Assembly: GCF_039539965.1 (NCBI RefSeq)
Contig: NZ_BAABED010000001.1
Span: forward strand, 930,001-994,000
Reading direction: 5' to 3'
Length of the DNA: 64,000 bases
From: Arthrobacter methylotrophus
Lineage (GTDB): Bacteria; Actinomycetota; Actinomycetes; Actinomycetales; Micrococcaceae
Of the stretch, positions 34,854 through 43,457 are shown one piece after another. A model generated the notes under the pieces. It saw only the letters and a program-made list of their open reading frames with translations, made no database searches and was not told the origin of the DNA. Made by a program: the position numbers and the translations under genes. Position 1 is the stretch's first letter, and every line of letters starts with the position of its first letter.

Positions 34854-36482
34854 ATGGCATTGAACAAAAAAGCCTTGCGCAGCGTTATCGCGTTCGCGGG
34901 CATCTCCGTATTCGCTCTGACAGCCTGCACGGGCCCGTCGGGCGGCGGCGGTTCGGCTTCTTCAGCTGCCAGCAGCCCGATCGCTTATGGCACCACCGAC
35001 AAGGTGACTGCACTCGATCCCGCGGGCTCGTATGACAACGGTTCCTTCATGGTGATGAACCAGGTCTATTCCTTCCTCCTCAACTCGAAGCCAGGAAGTG
35101 CCGAGCCCGTTCCGGACCTGGCAGCGTCGGCATCATTCACGTCGCCGACCGAGTACACCGTCAAGATGAAGCCCGGGCTCAAGTGGGCCAATGGCCACAC
35201 GCTGGACTCCACCGACGTCAAGTTTTCCTTCGACCGGCAGCTCAAGATCAACGATCCCGCTGGTCCTGCAAGCCTGCTTGAAAACCTGGACAGCGTCAGC
35301 ACCCCCGACGCCAGCACGGTCGTTTTCAAGCTGAAGCTCGCCAACGACCAGACGTTCCCGCAGATCCTCAGCAGCCCGGCCGCGCCGATTGTGGACCATC
35401 AGGTCTTCCCGGCCGACAAACTGCTTTCCGATGACGACATCATCAAGGCCAAGGCGTTCTACGGCCAATACACGATCGACAGCTACAAGAAGAACGAGCT
35501 CATCAGCCTCAAGGCCTACCCGGATTACCAGGGTGTCCTGGGCAAGCCGGCCAATGACGCCGCCACCATCAAGTACTACGCCGAGCCGACCAACATGAAG
35601 CTGGACATCCAGCAGGGCAACATCGACGTTGCTAACCGAAGCCTCAGCGCCACCGACGTCGACGACCTCAAGAAGGACTCCAAGGTCAAGGTCAACGTTG
35701 GTCCCGGCGGCGAGATCCGCTACATCACCTTCAACTTCGACACCATGCCGTTCGGCGCCAAGGCAGCCGGTGCCGACCCGGCCAAGGCACTTGCCGTGCG
35801 ACAGGCGATCGCCAACCTCGTTGACCGCCAGGCAATCGCGGACCAGGTCTACAAGGGCACCTACCTGCCGCTGTACTCCAACGTCCCCAGTGGCTTCCTG
35901 GGCGCCAACGAGTCGTTCAAGGATGCCTACGGCGACAACGGAAAGCCGAGCTTGGACAAAGCCAAGAAGGTCCTTTCCGACGCCGGTGTCAAGGACGTCG
36001 TCACGTTGAACCTCCAGTACAACCCGGACCACTACGGCAAGTCCTCGGGTGACGAGTACGCCATGATCAAAGACCAGCTCGAGAAGTCGGGCCTCTTCAA
36101 GGTGAACCTGCAGTCCACCGAATGGGTGACCTACAGCAAGGCCAGCCGCGCGGACGAGTACCCCCTGTTCCAGTTCGGTTGGTTCCCTGACTTCAGCGAC
36201 CCCGACAACTACCTGACCCCGTTCTTCCCGAACGGTGGCTTCTTGAAGAACCACTTCAACGACCCCGCCGTGACGGACCTGATCAACAAGCAGCTGACCA
36301 CCACGGACAAGTCGGCTCGTGAATCCACCATCAAGGACGCCCAGAACGCTCTGGCAAAGGACATTTCCACTTTGCCGCTGCTCCAGGGCGCCCAGGTTGC
36401 CATCTCGGCACAGGGCGTGAACGGCGTCGACAAGACGCTTGACGCATCCTTCAAGTTCCGATTGGGAACCATTTCAAAGTAA
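34854..36482 (+). CDS. ABC transporter substrate-binding lipoprotein, family 5
   Basis: 542 residues from the ATG at 34854, where a lipoprotein signal begins (MALNKKALRSVIAFAGISVFALTAC, lipid Cys25); an in-frame ATG at 34779 would mask it. SBP_bac_5 features: PVPDLAASASFTSPTEYTVKMKPGLKWANGHTLDSTDVKFSFDRQ near the N-terminus and VRQAIANLVDRQAIADQVYKG mid-protein. Binds peptides, opines or similar solutes outside the cell. It leads the four-gene operon to 40428. A hairpin after its stop probably gives it higher mRNA levels. Confidence 0.92.
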   Translation: MALNKKALRSVIAFAGISVFALTACTGPSGGGGSASSAASSPIAYGTTDKVTALDPAGSYDNGSFMVMNQVYSFLLNSKPGSAEPVPDLAASASFTSPTEYTVKMKPGLKWANGHTLDSTDVKFSFDRQLKINDPAGPASLLENLDSVSTPDASTVVFKLKLANDQTFPQILSSPAAPIVDHQVFPADKLLSDDDIIKAKAFYGQYTIDSYKKNELISLKAYPDYQGVLGKPANDAATIKYYAEPTNMKLDIQQGNIDVANRSLSATDVDDLKKDSKVKVNVGPGGEIRYITFNFDTMPFGAKAAGADPAKALAVRQAIANLVDRQAIADQVYKGTYLPLYSNVPSGFLGANESFKDAYGDNGKPSLDKAKKVLSDAGVKDVVTLNLQYNPDHYGKSSGDEYAMIKDQLEKSGLFKVNLQSTEWVTYSKASRADEYPLFQFGWFPDFSDPDNYLTPFFPNGGFLKNHFNDPAVTDLINKQLTTTDKSARESTIKDAQNALAKDISTLPLLQGAQVAISAQGVNGVDKTLDASFKFRLGTISK

Positions 36483-36492
36483 GCAGCCGGTC

Positions 36493-36529
36493 GGGGGAGG
36501 CGGGTGCCAACAGGCGCTTTGCCTCCCCC
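36493..36529 (+). terminator. Intercistronic hairpin between SBP and permease genes
   Basis: GGGGGAGGC (36493-36501) pairs with GCCTCCCCC (36521-36529), a perfect 9-bp stem without a strong T-run. Such stems typically stabilise the SBP transcript or terminate partially. Confidence 0.6.
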
Positions 36530-36597
36530 TCTTGCTGATTGCCTCACATATGAGCAAAACCCCGCGCGATCCGCGGGCAATGAACTTTTAGGTAGCA

Positions 36598-37686
36598 ATG
36601 ACAACACTTATAGAGATGCCCGACGTCGAACCGGACGCGGTCGCTCCCAAGAGCAAATCAGCGGGCGGAGGTCTGGGCAGGTACATCGTGGTCAGGTTCT
36701 TCCTGATCATTCCCACGATCTTCATCCTCGTAACCTTGGTCTTCTTCCTGATGCGGGTCATCGGCGACCCCATCACTGCCGCGCAAGGCGGCCGGCTTCC
36801 GCCGGACGTCCTGGCACAGCGAATCCACGACGCCGGTTACGACCGGCCGATCATCATCCAGTACTTCGAATACCTGGGACAACTGGTCACCGGCAACTTC
36901 GGCACCACCATCACGGACCGGCGCCCCGTCGTCGAAATGCTTTCGACCTTCGGTGCAGCCACCCTCGAGCTGACGATCAACGCGCTGATTGTGGCCCTCG
37001 CGGTCGGCATCCCGCTGGGCCTGATCGCCGCGCAACGGCGCGACAAGGCCACAGACGCCTTCCTGCGCTGCTTTGCCATCCTCTGCTACGCCACTCCGGT
37101 CTTCTTCTCCGGACTCCTCCTCAAGCTGACGTTCTCCGTTTGGCTCGGTTGGCTCCCAGTGGCCGGGCGCGTGTCCACCCGCACTGAGCTGGCCATGGGC
37201 CAACTGGCCGCTCCCACCGGAATTTATTGGCTCGACGCCTTGCGAAGCGGGAATTTCACCGCACTCGGCGACGTCATGTCCCATGCGGTGCTTCCCGCTA
37301 TCGCCCTGGGCCTCCTGACCGCCGGTGTCTTCCTGCGCCTCGTTCGGACCAACGTCATCGGAACCCTGGGCAAGGACTACGTCGAGGCCGGCCGTTCCCG
37401 CGGCGTCAGCGAATTCCGACTCGTGACAAAGCACGCTTACAAGCCGGCGCTCATCCCCATCATCACCGTCATGGGCTTGCAGATCGCACTGATGCTCGGC
37501 GGCGCCGTGCTCACGGAGACCACCTTCGAATGGAAGGGACTTGGCTACCAGCTGGTCCAGTACCTGAACGCCAGGGACTTCGTGGCAGTCCAGGGCATCG
37601 TGGTTCTGTTGGCCGTCATCGTCGCCTTTACCAACTTCGTCGTGGACGTCGTCGCCGCGCTGATCGACCCTCGAGTGAGGTACTGA
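36598..37686 (+). CDS. Peptide-type ABC transporter permease (DppB-like)
   Basis: 362 residues with six membrane segments: RYIVVRFFLIIPTIFILVTLVFFLM first, then the DppB N-terminal periplasmic loop (RIHDAGYDRPIIIQYFEYLGQLVTGNFGTTI). The EAA loop reads DYVEAGRSRGVSEFRLVTKHAYKPALIPI. An extra segment between the fourth and fifth helices (ELAMGQLAAPTGIYWLDAL) is common in DppB. Ribosome site AGGTAGC precedes the ATG. One base separates it from the next gene. Confidence 0.9.
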   Translation: MTTLIEMPDVEPDAVAPKSKSAGGGLGRYIVVRFFLIIPTIFILVTLVFFLMRVIGDPITAAQGGRLPPDVLAQRIHDAGYDRPIIIQYFEYLGQLVTGNFGTTITDRRPVVEMLSTFGAATLELTINALIVALAVGIPLGLIAAQRRDKATDAFLRCFAILCYATPVFFSGLLLKLTFSVWLGWLPVAGRVSTRTELAMGQLAAPTGIYWLDALRSGNFTALGDVMSHAVLPAIALGLLTAGVFLRLVRTNVIGTLGKDYVEAGRSRGVSEFRLVTKHAYKPALIPIITVMGLQIALMLGGAVLTETTFEWKGLGYQLVQYLNARDFVAVQGIVVLLAVIVAFTNFVVDVVAALIDPRVRY

Positions 37687-37687
37687 C

Positions 37688-38722
37688 ATGAGCACTGCAA
37701 CCCTTTCAGGACGGAAGAAGTCCTTCCTGTCCGGACTTCCCGTCATTTCCCACCTCAACAAGAGCGTTGGCCTCCAACGAGGCATGCTCATCACCGGGCT
37801 CGTGCTGACCGGTTTCTTCCTCCTCTCCACAGTGCTCGCTCCGTTCATCGCACCCTACGGCTACGCCCAACTGAGTGACGCTTCCGGTTCGTTCCCCACC
37901 CAGGATGCCCCCAGCAGCAAGCACCTGTTCGGAACCACCGTCGGCGGCTATGACGTCCTCTCCCGCGTCCTGTGGGGTTCGCAGACCGCCGTGACCGTGA
38001 TCGTCGTTGCCGTGGCGATGTCCATCTTCCTCGGCGTGGCACTCGGTCTCCTCAGTGGTTACTTCGGTGGCTGGCTGGACCGGGTGCTGGTGGTCATCGC
38101 CGATGCCATTTATGCCTTTCCTTCCCTGCTCCTGGCGATCGTCATGTCCATCGTCATCAGCCGCGGCCAGTCGAGCTTCTGGGGCGGCATCCTCGCCTGC
38201 GCCTTCTCGATCACTGTGGTGTTCGTTCCGCAGTATTTCCGGGTGATCCGGGCGGAGACCATCAGGCTCAAGGCAGAGCCGTTCGTGGAATCGGCAATGG
38301 TCCTGGGCGCATCCAGCCTGCGGATCATCACCCGGCACATCTTCAAGAACGCCACCAGGACCCTTCCGCTGATGTTCACGCTGAACGCCTCCGAAGCGAT
38401 CCTGACCCTTGCCGGTCTTGGCTTCCTGGGCTTTGGCATCGAACCGTCGTCAGCCGCAGAATGGGGCTTCGACCTCAACAAAGCCATGGCAGACGCATCC
38501 TCCGGCATCTGGTGGACGGGTGTCTTCCCCGGTATTGCGATCGTCCTGACCGTGCTGGGCCTGACGCTGGTCGGCGAGAGCATCAACGACCTCAACGATC
38601 CCCGCCTCCGCGGACGCAAGCGTGCCGGGGGCAAGGCCTCCCGTTCCAAGGCTGCGGCAGGAACCGACGGCAAGAACACAGGGGCTACTACTGCTCCTGA
38701 ACCAGAAGCAGGTAAGGCATGA
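37688..38722 (+). CDS. Peptide-type ABC transporter permease (DppC-like)
   Basis: 344 residues. N-terminal helix GMLITGLVLTGFFLLSTVLAPFIAPYG, then the DppC-typical FGTTVGGYDVLSRVLWGSQTAVTVIVVA. EAA loop: PFVESAMVLGASSLRIITRHIFKNA. The C-terminus is Lys/Ala-rich (GRKRAGGKASRSKAAAGTDGK), a longer cytoplasmic tail than usual. Its stop overlaps the ATPase start (ATGA). Confidence 0.9.
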   Translation: MSTATLSGRKKSFLSGLPVISHLNKSVGLQRGMLITGLVLTGFFLLSTVLAPFIAPYGYAQLSDASGSFPTQDAPSSKHLFGTTVGGYDVLSRVLWGSQTAVTVIVVAVAMSIFLGVALGLLSGYFGGWLDRVLVVIADAIYAFPSLLLAIVMSIVISRGQSSFWGGILACAFSITVVFVPQYFRVIRAETIRLKAEPFVESAMVLGASSLRIITRHIFKNATRTLPLMFTLNASEAILTLAGLGFLGFGIEPSSAAEWGFDLNKAMADASSGIWWTGVFPGIAIVLTVLGLTLVGESINDLNDPRLRGRKRAGGKASRSKAAAGTDGKNTGATTAPEPEAGKA

Positions 38723-40428
38723 CCACCAACATCGGCAACATTTCGGACCAGCCGCTCCCATCCGGGCAGCCCGTCCTGGACATCGAACGGCTCAAAGTCA
38801 CCTTCGCCACGGACAGCGGGGACGTCTACGCCGTCAAGGACGTCAGCCTCGAGGTCAAAGCCGGGGAAGTCCTGGCGATCGTGGGAGAGTCGGGTTCCGG
38901 CAAGACTGTCACGGCCAAGACCATCCTCGGCTTGCTCCCGGAGACAGCCATCAGCTCGGGCGCCGTGCTGATCAACGGCAACAACGTCATCAGCGTCAGT
39001 GCGTCCAAGCTGCGCAAGATCCGCGGCCGTGACGTGGCCATGGTCTTCCAGGAACCGTCAACGGCCCTGAATCCAGTGTTCACGGTCGGCTGGCAGATAG
39101 CCGAAGGCATCCGGGCCCATGCCTCGGACGGACACCGGGTCTCGGCCAAGGAAGCCAAGAAACGGGCCACCGAGGCCCTGCGGAAGGTGGGCATCCCCGA
39201 TCCCGAAATCCGCGTCAACTACTATCCCCACCAGCTTTCCGGAGGTCAGAAGCAACGCGTAGTCATCGCCGCTGCGCTCGCCTTGAACCCTGGCTTGATT
39301 GTGGCGGATGAGCCGACGACTGCCCTGGACGTCACTGTCCAGGCCGAGATCCTTCAATTGCTCCGGGACCTGCGGGACAAGTACGGCACCTCGATTGTGC
39401 TCATTACGCACAATATGGGTGTCGTGGCCGACCTGGCCGACCGCGTCGTGGTCATGTACCAGGGCGACGTGGTCGAAGAGGCCACCGCCAAGGTCCTGTT
39501 CGCCGAGCCCAAGCAGGACTACACGAAGAAGCTGCTGGCCGCCGTGCCGCACCTTGGCCGTAACTCGGCGTCCGAAGGGGCCACCGAACGGTTGCATCAG
39601 GGGGGAAAGGTCCTGGTCGAGGCCAAGAACCTCACCATCGAGTATCCGGGGCGCCTCGGCAAGCCAGGGTTCAAGGCTGTGGACAACGTCAGCTTCACGG
39701 TCTCCGAGAATGAGGTCTTTGGCCTGGTTGGCGAGTCCGGTTCCGGCAAGTCCACGATCGGCCGGGCCATCGCAGGCCTCAACAGGGTAACCGGCGGCAG
39801 CCTCAAGGTCCTCGGCTACGAAATGCTGGACTTCAAGGAACACACGTTCAAGCCGCTGCGCAAGGATATCGGCTTTGTCTTCCAAGACCCGGCGGCCTCG
39901 TTCAATCCGCACCTGACCATTGGCGAGTGCGTTGCGGAACCGCTGCTCATCCATACCCGTCCCAGCCCGGCCCAAGCACGCCTGCGGGTGGCGCAGTTGC
40001 TCGAATCGGTGCAGCTTCCGGCATCGTACGCCGAACGCTTCCCCCACGAGCTTTCCGGTGGACAGCGCCAGCGCGCTTCGCTGGCCCGCTCGCTCGCGCT
40101 CAACCCGCGGCTTCTGATCGCCGATGAGCCCACCTCGGCCCTTGACGTTTCCGTGCAGGCAAAGGTCCTGGAACTGTTCAAGGACATCCAGGAGGAGTTC
40201 GGATTTGCCGCGCTCTTCATTAGCCACGACCTCGCGGTAGTGGACATCCTCTCCCATTGGGTGGGGGTGTTGTTCAAGGGCAAGCTTGTGGAGCAGGGGA
40301 TCGGCAGCCAGATCATGGGCAATCCCCAGCACGAATACACGCGCAAGCTCATCGCCTCGCTGCCAGTTCCGGATCCTGATGAACAGGCCCGACGCCGGGA
40401 AGAACACCGCGCGCTGTTGGGCATCTGA
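38719..40428 (+). CDS. Dual ABC ATPase, fused DppD-DppF type
   Basis: 569 residues with two complete ATPase domains. First: Walker A GESGSGKT, signature LSGGQKQR, Walker B LIVADEPTTALD, His switch LITHNMG. Second, from about residue 295: GESGSGKST, LSGGQRQR, LLIADEPTSALD, LFISHDLAVV. Each ends with the oligopeptide-ATPase C-terminal extension (for example EPKQDYTKKLLAAVPHL and NPQHEYTRKLIASLPVP). Powers the importer encoded upstream; fusion of the two subunits is common in actinobacteria. A strong terminator follows. Confidence 0.93.
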   Translation: MTTNIGNISDQPLPSGQPVLDIERLKVTFATDSGDVYAVKDVSLEVKAGEVLAIVGESGSGKTVTAKTILGLLPETAISSGAVLINGNNVISVSASKLRKIRGRDVAMVFQEPSTALNPVFTVGWQIAEGIRAHASDGHRVSAKEAKKRATEALRKVGIPDPEIRVNYYPHQLSGGQKQRVVIAAALALNPGLIVADEPTTALDVTVQAEILQLLRDLRDKYGTSIVLITHNMGVVADLADRVVVMYQGDVVEEATAKVLFAEPKQDYTKKLLAAVPHLGRNSASEGATERLHQGGKVLVEAKNLTIEYPGRLGKPGFKAVDNVSFTVSENEVFGLVGESGSGKSTIGRAIAGLNRVTGGSLKVLGYEMLDFKEHTFKPLRKDIGFVFQDPAASFNPHLTIGECVAEPLLIHTRPSPAQARLRVAQLLESVQLPASYAERFPHELSGGQRQRASLARSLALNPRLLIADEPTSALDVSVQAKVLELFKDIQEEFGFAALFISHDLAVVDILSHWVGVLFKGKLVEQGIGSQIMGNPQHEYTRKLIASLPVPDPDEQARRREEHRALLGI

Positions 40429-40448
40429 CCCGCCATTGTTGCGCCAGA

Positions 40449-40495
40449 GGAACATGCCCGCCCTTTTCCTCGAAGGGCGGGCATGTTCCTTTTTT
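40449..40495 (+). terminator. Strong terminator of ABC operon
   Basis: GGAACATGCCCGCCCTT (40449-40465), 7-base loop, AAGGGCGGGCATGTTCC (40473-40489), then TTTTTT: a perfect 17-bp stem. It also lies just beyond the 3' end of the converging gene. Confidence 0.93.
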
Positions 40496-40502
40496 GCCGC
40501 GG

Positions 40503-41162
40503 CTATTCGGACACGATGCTGATGTTGAAGAGCTTGTCCTTCGGTTGGCGCATGAAAATCCGGAGCCACAGCGGCATCCACATTTCAAGGCCGCGGGCGA
40601 CGTCGAGCCCACCCAGATCGTGGATGCGTTCCGGTAGCCAGCCGAACTCCCGCAGGAGCGCGACGACGGTGGCTTTCGCGTCGTCGTCGTTCCCTGCTAC
40701 GAACACGTCATGGGCGCCTTCAGCGAGTCGGAGCGGATCAACCATCAGGGGAGCAGTCAAGGTGTTGAGAGTCTTGACCACACGTGCCTCCGGAAAGGAG
40801 CGCTGGATGGTTTCGGCAATGCTGTCGGTATTGCAGACGGAGAGCGACGGCGGAAATCCGGCGGAAAAATCCAAGGGGTTGGACACATCCACCAAGATCT
40901 TGCCCGCCAGGTTTGCTGCCCCGGCTTCGCTCAACGCGGCGAGCGAGACCATTCCCGGGGTTGCATTGACCACGATCTCAGCCATGGCTGCGGCCTGGGC
41001 GAAGGAGCCGGAGCTTGCTTCCGGACCTGCCTGCGCCGCCCACTCCGTCCCTTTCGGATTGCCGGCTTCCCGGGAACCCATCATGACCTGGTGGCCAACC
41101 GCCATCAGTTTGCTGGCCAGTGCATGCCCCACCATTCCGGTGCCAAGAACTGCGATTTTCAT
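40503..41162 (-). CDS. F420-dependent NADP oxidoreductase-like Rossmann protein
   Basis: 219 residues from the ATG at 41162; the open frame continues far upstream through chorismate mutase without meaning. N-terminal Rossmann motif MKIAVLGTGMVGHALASKLMAVGHQVMMGSRE, then ILVDVSNPLDFSAGFPP, VVKTLNTLTAPLMVDP, and FVAGNDDDAKATVVALLREFGW, matching the NADPH:F420 oxidoreductase/NAD(P)-binding (F420_oxidored) family. Whether it uses F420 is undecided; many homologues are simple NADP reductases. Confidence 0.85.
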   Translation of the reverse strand: MKIAVLGTGMVGHALASKLMAVGHQVMMGSREAGNPKGTEWAAQAGPEASSGSFAQAAAMAEIVVNATPGMVSLAALSEAGAANLAGKILVDVSNPLDFSAGFPPSLSVCNTDSIAETIQRSFPEARVVKTLNTLTAPLMVDPLRLAEGAHDVFVAGNDDDAKATVVALLREFGWLPERIHDLGGLDVARGLEMWMPLWLRIFMRQPKDKLFNISIVSE

Positions 41163-41240
41163 GCTTGCTCTCCTTCTCGTCGGCGCGGACATGCTCATTG
41201 TGCCCCTCAAGGCTCGGCCAGCACACCCTAGACTGTAGGA

Positions 41241-41627
41241 ATGACCGAGCAGAACCACGCCCTCCCCGACGCCGATTCCTTCGATCCTTCCGCCAGCTCC
41301 CTCGCCGGCCGTGTGGACCAGGCTGTCATGGACGAGCTGCTCTCCATCCGCTCCAGCATTGACAACATCGACGCCACCCTCGTCTTCCTCCTCGCCGAGC
41401 GTTTCAAGGCCACCCAGAAAGTGGGCGTCCTCAAGGCGACGCATCAGCTCCCTGCCGGGGACCCGGGCCGCGAGTCCGCCCAGATTGCGCGGTTGCGCCG
41501 GCTCGCCGAGGAAGCGCATCTCGATCCGGCTTTCGCCGAGAAATTCTTGAATTTCATCATCAGTGAGGTCATCCGGCACCACGAGGCAATCGCCGAAGGC
41601 CACCAGGCTTCCATCGCGCAGGGCTGA
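41241..41627 (+). CDS. Chorismate mutase, AroQ class
   Basis: 128 residues. After a 30-residue acidic leader comes the three-helix AroQ fold: LLSIRSSIDNIDATLVFLLAERFKATQKVGVLKATHQLPAGDPGRESAQIARLRRLAEEAHLDPAFAEKFLNFIISEVIRHHEAI. Arg in the first helix, the Lys of QKVGVLK, and the DPGRE block are the expected active-site region. Converts chorismate to prephenate for Phe/Tyr synthesis. There is no signal peptide, so it is cytoplasmic. It lies four bases before the MetE-like gene. Confidence 0.88.
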   Translation: MTEQNHALPDADSFDPSASSLAGRVDQAVMDELLSIRSSIDNIDATLVFLLAERFKATQKVGVLKATHQLPAGDPGRESAQIARLRRLAEEAHLDPAFAEKFLNFIISEVIRHHEAIAEGHQASIAQG

Positions 41628-41631
41628 ACAC

Positions 41632-42669
41632 ATGCCCGCCGAAACCGTGCAGAAGCAGGTCACCGCCACGGCATTGGGTCCGTGGCCCGGTACCGATCCC
41701 GCCGAGGCTGCACGGGTCATCCGTGGCGAGCTGGGCAGCCCGCATTTGCCGTTTCTGGCTGAGCTCCCGGACCGTGGCGTCGGCTCGGATACCCTTGGCC
41801 GATCGGCGTCGCTGCTTGTTGACATGGCCATCGATGTGCAGCCGCACGGCTGGCGCTTGGTTGACCGCCCCGGGAAGGACCTGCGGCGGGCCAAATCCGC
41901 CCTTGCCACGGACATCAATGTCCTGGCCGACATTGCCGGTTCGGAGGAATCCTCCGCGGAGGCGTTGAAGATCCAGCTGCGCGGCCCCATGAGCCTGGCA
42001 GCCGGACTGTACCTGCACAATGGCGAGCGCGCCCTGCTTGACTACGGTGCCCGCCGGGACATCGCGGAATCCCTGGCCGCCGGCGTCGCCGAGCACGTGG
42101 CCAGGATCCGCGCCGCAGTGCCGGGCGCCGAGGTAGTGATCCAACTCGACGAACCGGACATCGCTTCCGTCCTGGCCGGTACCATTCCCACTTCGAGCGG
42201 CTACCGCACCCTACGGTCCATCCCGGGCGAAGAAGTCACAGGCGCCTGGCGGCTGGTGATCGACGCGTTGCGCGCTGCCGGAGTGGTGGAGACCGTGGTC
42301 GCGGTTCCGGAGATCGAAGCACCGATCCAGCAGATCCTCGCCGCCGGGGCCGACGGCATCGCCGTTCCGCTCAAGGCACTCACTACACGCCAATGGGAAC
42401 ACATCGCCACCGCAGTGGAGGCGGGCAAGCGCCTCTGGGCCGGCGCGTTGCCCACGGACAATCCACGGGCAACACTGCCGCGCACGGCCGAGGTGGTGGA
42501 CACCGTCTGGCGGCCTTGGCACCAACTCGGCTTGCCGGCGTCGAATCTGGGCGCCGTCCGGGTCACGCCGTCCGGCGGCTTGGCCGGGTATTCGCCGTCG
42601 GGAGCCCAGGAAATCCTGAGCCGGTTGACCCAGCTTGCCGACGGGTTGAACCAACTGGCCCTCGGTTAG
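41632..42669 (+). CDS. Methionine synthase (B12-independent, MetE C-domain)-like protein
   Basis: 345 residues from the ATG at 41632; the frame stays open upstream within chorismate mutase. It matches the short UROD/MetE-like family: TALGPWPGTDPAEAARVIRGELGSPHLPFLAELPDRG, IQLRGPMSLAAGLYL, VVIQLDEPDIASVLAGTIPTSSGYRTL, and LWAGALPTDN. Full MetE has about 750 residues and a zinc His/Cys set; I see no Cys in a zinc-binding context, so methionine synthesis is uncertain. No homocysteine-binding motif is clear. Confidence 0.7.
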   Translation: MPAETVQKQVTATALGPWPGTDPAEAARVIRGELGSPHLPFLAELPDRGVGSDTLGRSASLLVDMAIDVQPHGWRLVDRPGKDLRRAKSALATDINVLADIAGSEESSAEALKIQLRGPMSLAAGLYLHNGERALLDYGARRDIAESLAAGVAEHVARIRAAVPGAEVVIQLDEPDIASVLAGTIPTSSGYRTLRSIPGEEVTGAWRLVIDALRAAGVVETVVAVPEIEAPIQQILAAGADGIAVPLKALTTRQWEHIATAVEAGKRLWAGALPTDNPRATLPRTAEVVDTVWRPWHQLGLPASNLGAVRVTPSGGLAGYSPSGAQEILSRLTQLADGLNQLALG

Positions 42670-42673
42670 CTTT

Positions 42674-43405
42674 CTAGACCCGCCGTTCCCAGCGGTCCGG
42701 TTCGGCATATCGGGGGAGCCCGACGGCGGCAGTGGCGGTTGGTGCGGCCGCGGCGTCCGGGGCGGGTAGCGAGGGCGCCAAACGGTAGTCAAAGGAACCC
42801 GCGTAAACGAGCACCAGTCCAAGGTGTTTCTGGAGAACCTTCACTTGGATCCGGTGCTTGCCTTCCAGCGGATCCCACCACTGCTCTGCAAAGGCCTTCG
42901 CATCGAGGGACGCCGGTAGGCTGAGCCGCAGGGGACCCAGGAACAAGCGTGACGCGCTCGAGACCCCGCGAAGCCGCCCCTCCGGTGTGGCATCGAGATC
43001 CAGTGCCGTCGCGAGTCGGCGATACCTGCCGAGGTAGTCGACCAGCCGGGTGCCGCCGTCGTCGCCGGTTTCGGCCACAGTAGTGTCATGGAACAGCCGG
43101 GTACGGCCGGGAAAGAAAATTTCGCGCCGGGCCGTGAGGCTGGACCGCCCGAACGGGTCCAGGTGCGCGTGGTTCTCGATACGGAACGGGATGCGCTCGC
43201 CGTATTCCGGGAAGAAAGCCTGTTCCCCGGCGACCGCGGCAAGGAGGGGTCGGAGCCACTTCTGCCGGCAACCGACCACATCGAACACGCCCTCGCCAAT
43301 TCCGTATGATCCGGAGCCGGGCGCGAGGGAGAAGTACTCCTGTAGTTCAGGCTGCAATTGCCTGAACTTGCTGCCCAGCGCCAACTCGTAGATTGGTGTG
43401 CTCAT
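42674..43405 (-). CDS. DUF4166 domain protein
   Basis: 243 residues. Starts STPIYELALGSKFRQLQPELQEYFSLAPGSGSYGIGEGVFDVVGC, then ARREIFFPGRTRLFHDTTVAETGDDG, EGRLRGVSSASRLFLGPLRLSLPASL, and HRIQVKVLQKHLGLVLVYAGSFDY, agreeing with the DUF4166 family. GAGGAC precedes the ATG. The C-terminal 40 residues are Ala/Pro-rich. Function is unknown; it is convergent with the MetE-like gene. Confidence 0.75.
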   Translation of the reverse strand: MSTPIYELALGSKFRQLQPELQEYFSLAPGSGSYGIGEGVFDVVGCRQKWLRPLLAAVAGEQAFFPEYGERIPFRIENHAHLDPFGRSSLTARREIFFPGRTRLFHDTTVAETGDDGGTRLVDYLGRYRRLATALDLDATPEGRLRGVSSASRLFLGPLRLSLPASLDAKAFAEQWWDPLEGKHRIQVKVLQKHLGLVLVYAGSFDYRLAPSLPAPDAAAAPTATAAVGLPRYAEPDRWERRV

Positions 43406-43457
43406 GTGGTGTCCTCGGTTCTGGGAACGGGTACTGGGATTGATTCTTGCCTAAAGG

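Noticed and set aside
40503..42020. 505-codon reading of the F420-oxidoreductase-like gene
   Set aside because: The N-terminal 286 codons are antisense to chorismate mutase and the MetE-like gene; the Rossmann motif starts at 41162.
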